Below are positions 60,927-64,000 of a stretch of DNA of 64,000 nucleotides, one piece after another. The DNA comes from JAFNAG01 sp963721405. GTDB taxonomy: Bacteria > Acidobacteriota > UBA6911. Under the pieces are notes generated by a model that worked only from the letters and a program-made list of their open reading frames with translations, did no database searches and was not told the origin of the DNA. The first letter of the stretch is position 1; every line of letters starts with the position of its first letter. The stretch spans positions 186,001 through 250,000 of the forward strand of contig CAVRJA010000006.1 in assembly GCA_963721405.1 (NCBI GenBank), in the 5' to 3' direction. Both the position numbers and the translations under genes were made by a program.

Positions 60927-62033
60927 CTATTGGCCGACCATGGTGGCACCGAAAAACGACAGCACCTGGCCGATGGGATTGGCTACCGCCAGCGAGCTGC
61001 TTCCGGCAAACAGCAGGCCCACGGCCCTCGGCTTTAAGGTTATATCCTCAACCATCAGGGATCCTGAGTCGCCGCCGGCAAGAAACTTACTTGCCCTGTT
61101 CCCGATGATAATCTGCCCGGTGAACGTCTTGGTAAAGGCCGTGCCTCCCGCGCACTCGTTTTCATAGGCAACTGACACGGTGGCATTGAGCCCTGAGACG
61201 GTGCTCCGCGTCAATCCCGTCGTGCGGCCGCTCTTCTTTACTTTTTGATTAAGGTCCGCCGCTATCGTAGACGCTGAAATGGTACCGATTTCGAGGATGG
61301 CTCCGTCATCGCGAACCATCCCGGAACTCACCTGTGCGATTGATGCGTCGACGTTGCTGTTGGGCAGCGACGAGCTTTTGACAAGCGTAGCTACATTTTG
61401 AGCGGAAGCAGCATTGCAGCTTACATCTATCAAACCCGGCTGTATGATCGGATCTCCGGTTGTAGCCACTCGGTTGTTTCCGCCTGATACAATGTCGGAC
61501 TCAAACACGTGATAGTTGCTGAGTATGTACTGCACCTTCCCTATCCTGACAAGCGATCCGAGCGTGCCCCCGCAGCAATACCCGTTGGCAAGGTCAAACC
61601 CCCAGCCGCCGGACGTGCCAAGCTGGATCGGAGGAGTCTGCTTGGCCGTGTGCGAAACCTTGGGGGCAGGCGCCGGCTTCCCACCCATGGAGCGGAACGG
61701 TTCCGTCAGAACCACGGTCACGCGTGTCCGCCCGAAGTTCCTCGGGATGCTCCGGATAGTGTCGCCCACATGCTTCCCGCCCAGGTTTACGTAGACGTGC
61801 AGCGCGATTTCACCGTCGTCGTCCTGCCCGACGGCAGTGCCCAAAACTTCCTCGTCCTCCATCAGAACCGGGGTGGTGAGTTCCTGGACGTCGATGACCT
61901 CGCGCACCTTCGGATGGTTCTTCGACAGATCCTGATCCGGAGTCCCGGCGGCAAAACCAAGCAACAGGAACATCCCGGCCGTCACTGTCAGCACCACGGC
62001 CAGGAGTTTTCTAAAAGATAGTGTTGTACGCAT
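60927..62033 (-). CDS. Trypsin-like serine protease (NAL1-like type), secreted
   Basis: 368 residues. Signal peptide (LLAVVLTVTAGMFLLLGFAA), an N-terminal domain of about 80 residues, then a chymotrypsin-fold domain with His in LSNYHVFES, Asp in SNVDASIAQV and Ser in GGDSGSLMVE. This arrangement resembles bacterial relatives of plant NAL1. CCGG cysteines (GYCCGGTLGS) are probably near the active site. ATG 62033 follows GAGGAAAAT. Substrates unknown. Confidence 0.85.
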   Translation of the reverse strand: MRTTLSFRKLLAVVLTVTAGMFLLLGFAAGTPDQDLSKNHPKVREVIDVQELTTPVLMEDEEVLGTAVGQDDDGEIALHVYVNLGGKHVGDTIRSIPRNFGRTRVTVVLTEPFRSMGGKPAPAPKVSHTAKQTPPIQLGTSGGWGFDLANGYCCGGTLGSLVRIGKVQYILSNYHVFESDIVSGGNNRVATTGDPIIQPGLIDVSCNAASAQNVATLVKSSSLPNSNVDASIAQVSSGMVRDDGAILEIGTISASTIAADLNQKVKKSGRTTGLTRSTVSGLNATVSVAYENECAGGTAFTKTFTGQIIIGNRASKFLAGGDSGSLMVEDITLKPRAVGLLFAGSSSLAVANPIGQVLSFFGATMVGQ

Positions 62034-62317
62034 ATTTTCCTCGCGACGCGAATTTGCGAATCTGGACCGTGTGGATGGTCGCCTGGCGCAAGTCGCAGAC
62101 TACGGATGGCAGGGGGTGGAGGCTACCAACTTTGGCCAGTAACCCACTCATACTAAGAAACTTGTTTCGAATTTGCAACAAAACAATGACGTCAACTGGC
62201 GTCCGGCGGCGTCCGAAGGCGGCGTTCTTCCGTGTCCAATGACAATTAAGGAACCCGGCAAACAGTATCCGTGGTTCTTCTCTGCGCCTCTGCGGTGATA
62301 TTTTATTGCTCGGCCCG
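62034..62317. other. Intergenic region with no supported feature
   Basis: 284 bases between the protease and beta-propeller genes, which are on the same strand. It contains a CTCTGCGCCTCTGCGGTG stretch (a common short intergenic motif in such genomes, by recollection) but no gene or clear hairpin. Confidence 0.45.
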
Positions 62318-64000
62318 TCACTTGACCGGGAGCGACGCCACGTCCAATGCCCACATGCCGCGGCCATAGGTCGCGGCCACGAGGATCTTGTCGCGCGGAT
62401 GCACGATCATGTCGTACACGAAGGTCGAGGGAAGCCCGGCCCCGAGCACCGACCACGTCTCACCGCCGTTAGTCGACACATAGACGCCGACGTCCGTCCC
62501 CGCATAGATCACATTGGGATTTGACGGGTCCTCGCGGAGCGCATTGACCGACCCCGTGGGAAGGTTCGACGTGATGTTTTTCCACGTCTGGCCGTAGTCG
62601 GCAGACTTCCACATATAGGGAAGATAATCGTCATCCGTCCTGCCGCTCTGCGCGAGGTACACCGTGCCCTCATCGAAAGCCGATGCCACGACCCGCGACA
62701 CCCATTTCCGCTGCGGGAATTTCGAGGTCAGCTCCGTCCAGGTCTTGCCGCCGTCGCGTGTGACGTGGGCTTTCCCGTCGTCCGTGCCCACGTACAGGAG
62801 CCCGGCGCGCTTGGGCGACTCCGAGATCGTGACGATCGTCTGGTACTGGATGTCGCCCAGCTTCTTCGGATCGTTCCCGGTGAGATCCGCGCTGATCCGC
62901 TGCCAGGTGTCGCCCCGGTCCGGCGAGCGGAAGAGGTACTGGGCGCCGAAGTAGATGACGTTGGAATCATGCGGGGAGAGAATGAACGGTGCGATCCACT
63001 GCCCGCGCAGCGGAGGCTCTCCCTGTCCGGGCTGCGGCCGGATCGCCTTGGAAGCCGGACGCGACCCCCTCCCGCCTCGCCCAGGCGCAGCCGGCGCGGA
63101 GTAATCGGTCCTGGTGAGAGAACCGTAAAATCCCGCGGCGTACACGATGTTGGGGTTGGTCGGATCGACGGCGTGACAGCTCCCCTCTCCGCCCGGCGCG
63201 CCCTCCCAGCCTACTGCCGGGATTTTGTCGCGCCCCAGGCTCAGGTCCACCACGCCGCGCTTGCTGCCGCTGTCCTGCGTGGACCCATAGACCTTGAACG
63301 GCGTCCCCATGTCGTACGCGACGTTGTAGAACTGCGCCACGGGGATGTTGGCGACGCCCGCGGCCGGGAAGGCCGCGCTGAAGCGCCTCCAGGTCAGCCC
63401 CTTGTCGTAAGAGATGCCGAGCCCGTAATCGTCCCCGTCGATCAGGGAGGACGAATTCTCCGGATCGATCCACAGCGCGTGATTGTCCCCGCTGCTCTTT
63501 CTGATCATGGTAAAGGACTTCGCCCCATCGGCAGAAACCCAGGACTGAACCCCGAGCATGTAGACCCTGTTCTCGTCGTTCGGGTCGACGCGGATCTGCC
63601 CGAAGACCCACCCGTACGTGCTGGCGACGCTTTCCATCTGCTTGTCGGCCGCGCTGACCTGCAGCCATGTCCGCGCCTTGTCGGACGAGCGGTAGACCGT
63701 GGCGCCCTTGATGACGTCGACTTTCGGGCGTCCGTAGGCGTCGCGCTCCTCGGCGCCCGCCTTGCGCGCGACTTCGTAGTTGTCGACGAACGCATACAGG
63801 ACATTGGGATTGCTGCGGGCGATGCCGACGCCGATGCGGCCCCGGAACTGGGCTGCCGGCAGGCCGTCATTGACCGGGGTCCAGGTCCGGCCGCCGTCGG
63901 TGGTCTTGTGAATCCCGCTCCCCGTGTAGCCGGGTTCGTTGCGCGGGTCGCTCCACGGCCGGCGCGCCCGCTGCCAGGTCGCCGCATACAGCGTGTTCGG
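62318..64000 (-). CDS. 5'-partial secreted Asp-box/sortilin-like beta-propeller protein
   Basis: The frame is open to the right edge, so the N-terminus and signal peptide are beyond the window; 560 residues are visible. Asp-box repeats are frequent (SPDRGDTWQR, TRDGGKTWTE, SADYGQTWKN, STNGGETWSV), and the end VHPRDKILVAATYGRGMWAL matches the propeller end of the protein at 42365. A Gly/Arg-rich insert (APGRGGRGSRPAS) interrupts it. It is a paralogue of the 42365-45112 protein but lacks its C-terminal beta domain (the protein ends just after the propeller). Function unknown. Confidence 0.85.
   Translation of the reverse strand, partial: PNTLYAATWQRARRPWSDPRNEPGYTGSGIHKTTDGGRTWTPVNDGLPAAQFRGRIGVGIARSNPNVLYAFVDNYEVARKAGAEERDAYGRPKVDVIKGATVYRSSDKARTWLQVSAADKQMESVASTYGWVFGQIRVDPNDENRVYMLGVQSWVSADGAKSFTMIRKSSGDNHALWIDPENSSSLIDGDDYGLGISYDKGLTWRRFSAAFPAAGVANIPVAQFYNVAYDMGTPFKVYGSTQDSGSKRGVVDLSLGRDKIPAVGWEGAPGGEGSCHAVDPTNPNIVYAAGFYGSLTRTDYSAPAAPGRGGRGSRPASKAIRPQPGQGEPPLRGQWIAPFILSPHDSNVIYFGAQYLFRSPDRGDTWQRISADLTGNDPKKLGDIQYQTIVTISESPKRAGLLYVGTDDGKAHVTRDGGKTWTELTSKFPQRKWVSRVVASAFDEGTVYLAQSGRTDDDYLPYMWKSADYGQTWKNITSNLPTGSVNALREDPSNPNVIYAGTDVGVYVSTNGGETWSVLGAGLPSTFVYDMIVHPRDKILVAATYGRGMWALDVASLPVK

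Overview
The window is high-GC bacterial DNA, most likely from an Acidobacteriota member (soil or sediment type, probably a metagenome-derived contig). Three things point there: remnants of acidobacterial-type families (a TIGR03435-like protein, a carboxypeptidase-regulatory TonB-receptor-like protein, a VWFA-related protein); a large set of secreted peptidases and glycosidases (S9, S10 x2, S46, S12-like, S45, GH2, GH127); and large secreted Asp-box/sortilin-like beta-propeller proteins. Most gene starts have good Shine-Dalgarno sites. No rRNA, tRNA, CRISPR array or recognisable transposase was found.

Layout. 0-5 kb: a 5'-partial gene of uncertain function, uvrA with an altered zinc module, and an HpcH/HpaI aldolase. 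5-7.5 kb: minus-strand operon of MNT nucleotidyltransferase (with an Arc/HicB-like N-terminus), HEPN protein and Ste24-type CAAX protease. 7.9-17.6 kb: an uncharacterised island with a zinc-ribbon protein, three paralogous coiled-coil proteins, a zinc-ribbon Ser/Thr kinase with membrane segments, a radical SAM/SPASM enzyme, a PPOX-like fragment, a LysM/peptidoglycan-binding protein and a 629-aa orphan. 17.9-22.4 kb: an S9 peptidase followed by three decayed genes. 22.7-31 kb: two methyltransferases, a PAAR protein, a helicase remnant, a B12-binding radical SAM protein, small proteins and an XRE regulator.

31-57 kb is a degradative/secreted-enzyme region: GH2, Ca2+-type P-ATPase, penicillin-acylase-like S45 hydrolase, a GH127 protein with a DUF1566-like tail, a beta-propeller protein, dipeptide epimerase, MarR regulator, a tandem S10 pair (one catalytically dead by sequence, one frameshifted), a hybrid histidine kinase, a serine hydrolase and an S46 dipeptidyl-peptidase. 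Together they look suited to extracellular peptide and glycan use, with the epimerase handling released dipeptides. 58-60.3 kb carries two toxin-antitoxin pairs (Xre/RES and VapBC). 60.5-64 kb carries a lipoprotein, a trypsin-like protease and a second, 5'-partial beta-propeller protein.

The most striking feature is the number of short elements with terminal inverted repeats, in at least five families. One family (termini GGGGACTGACGACG) occurs as empty 185-290 bp elements and also brackets a GH2 gene and a block of decayed genes. Another (termini CATGTGG with a GGGCTTCAGCCC hairpin) occurs as two empty copies and one copy carrying a four-helix-bundle (S23/Avd-like) gene. Several of these elements supply the start or end of neighbouring coding sequences.
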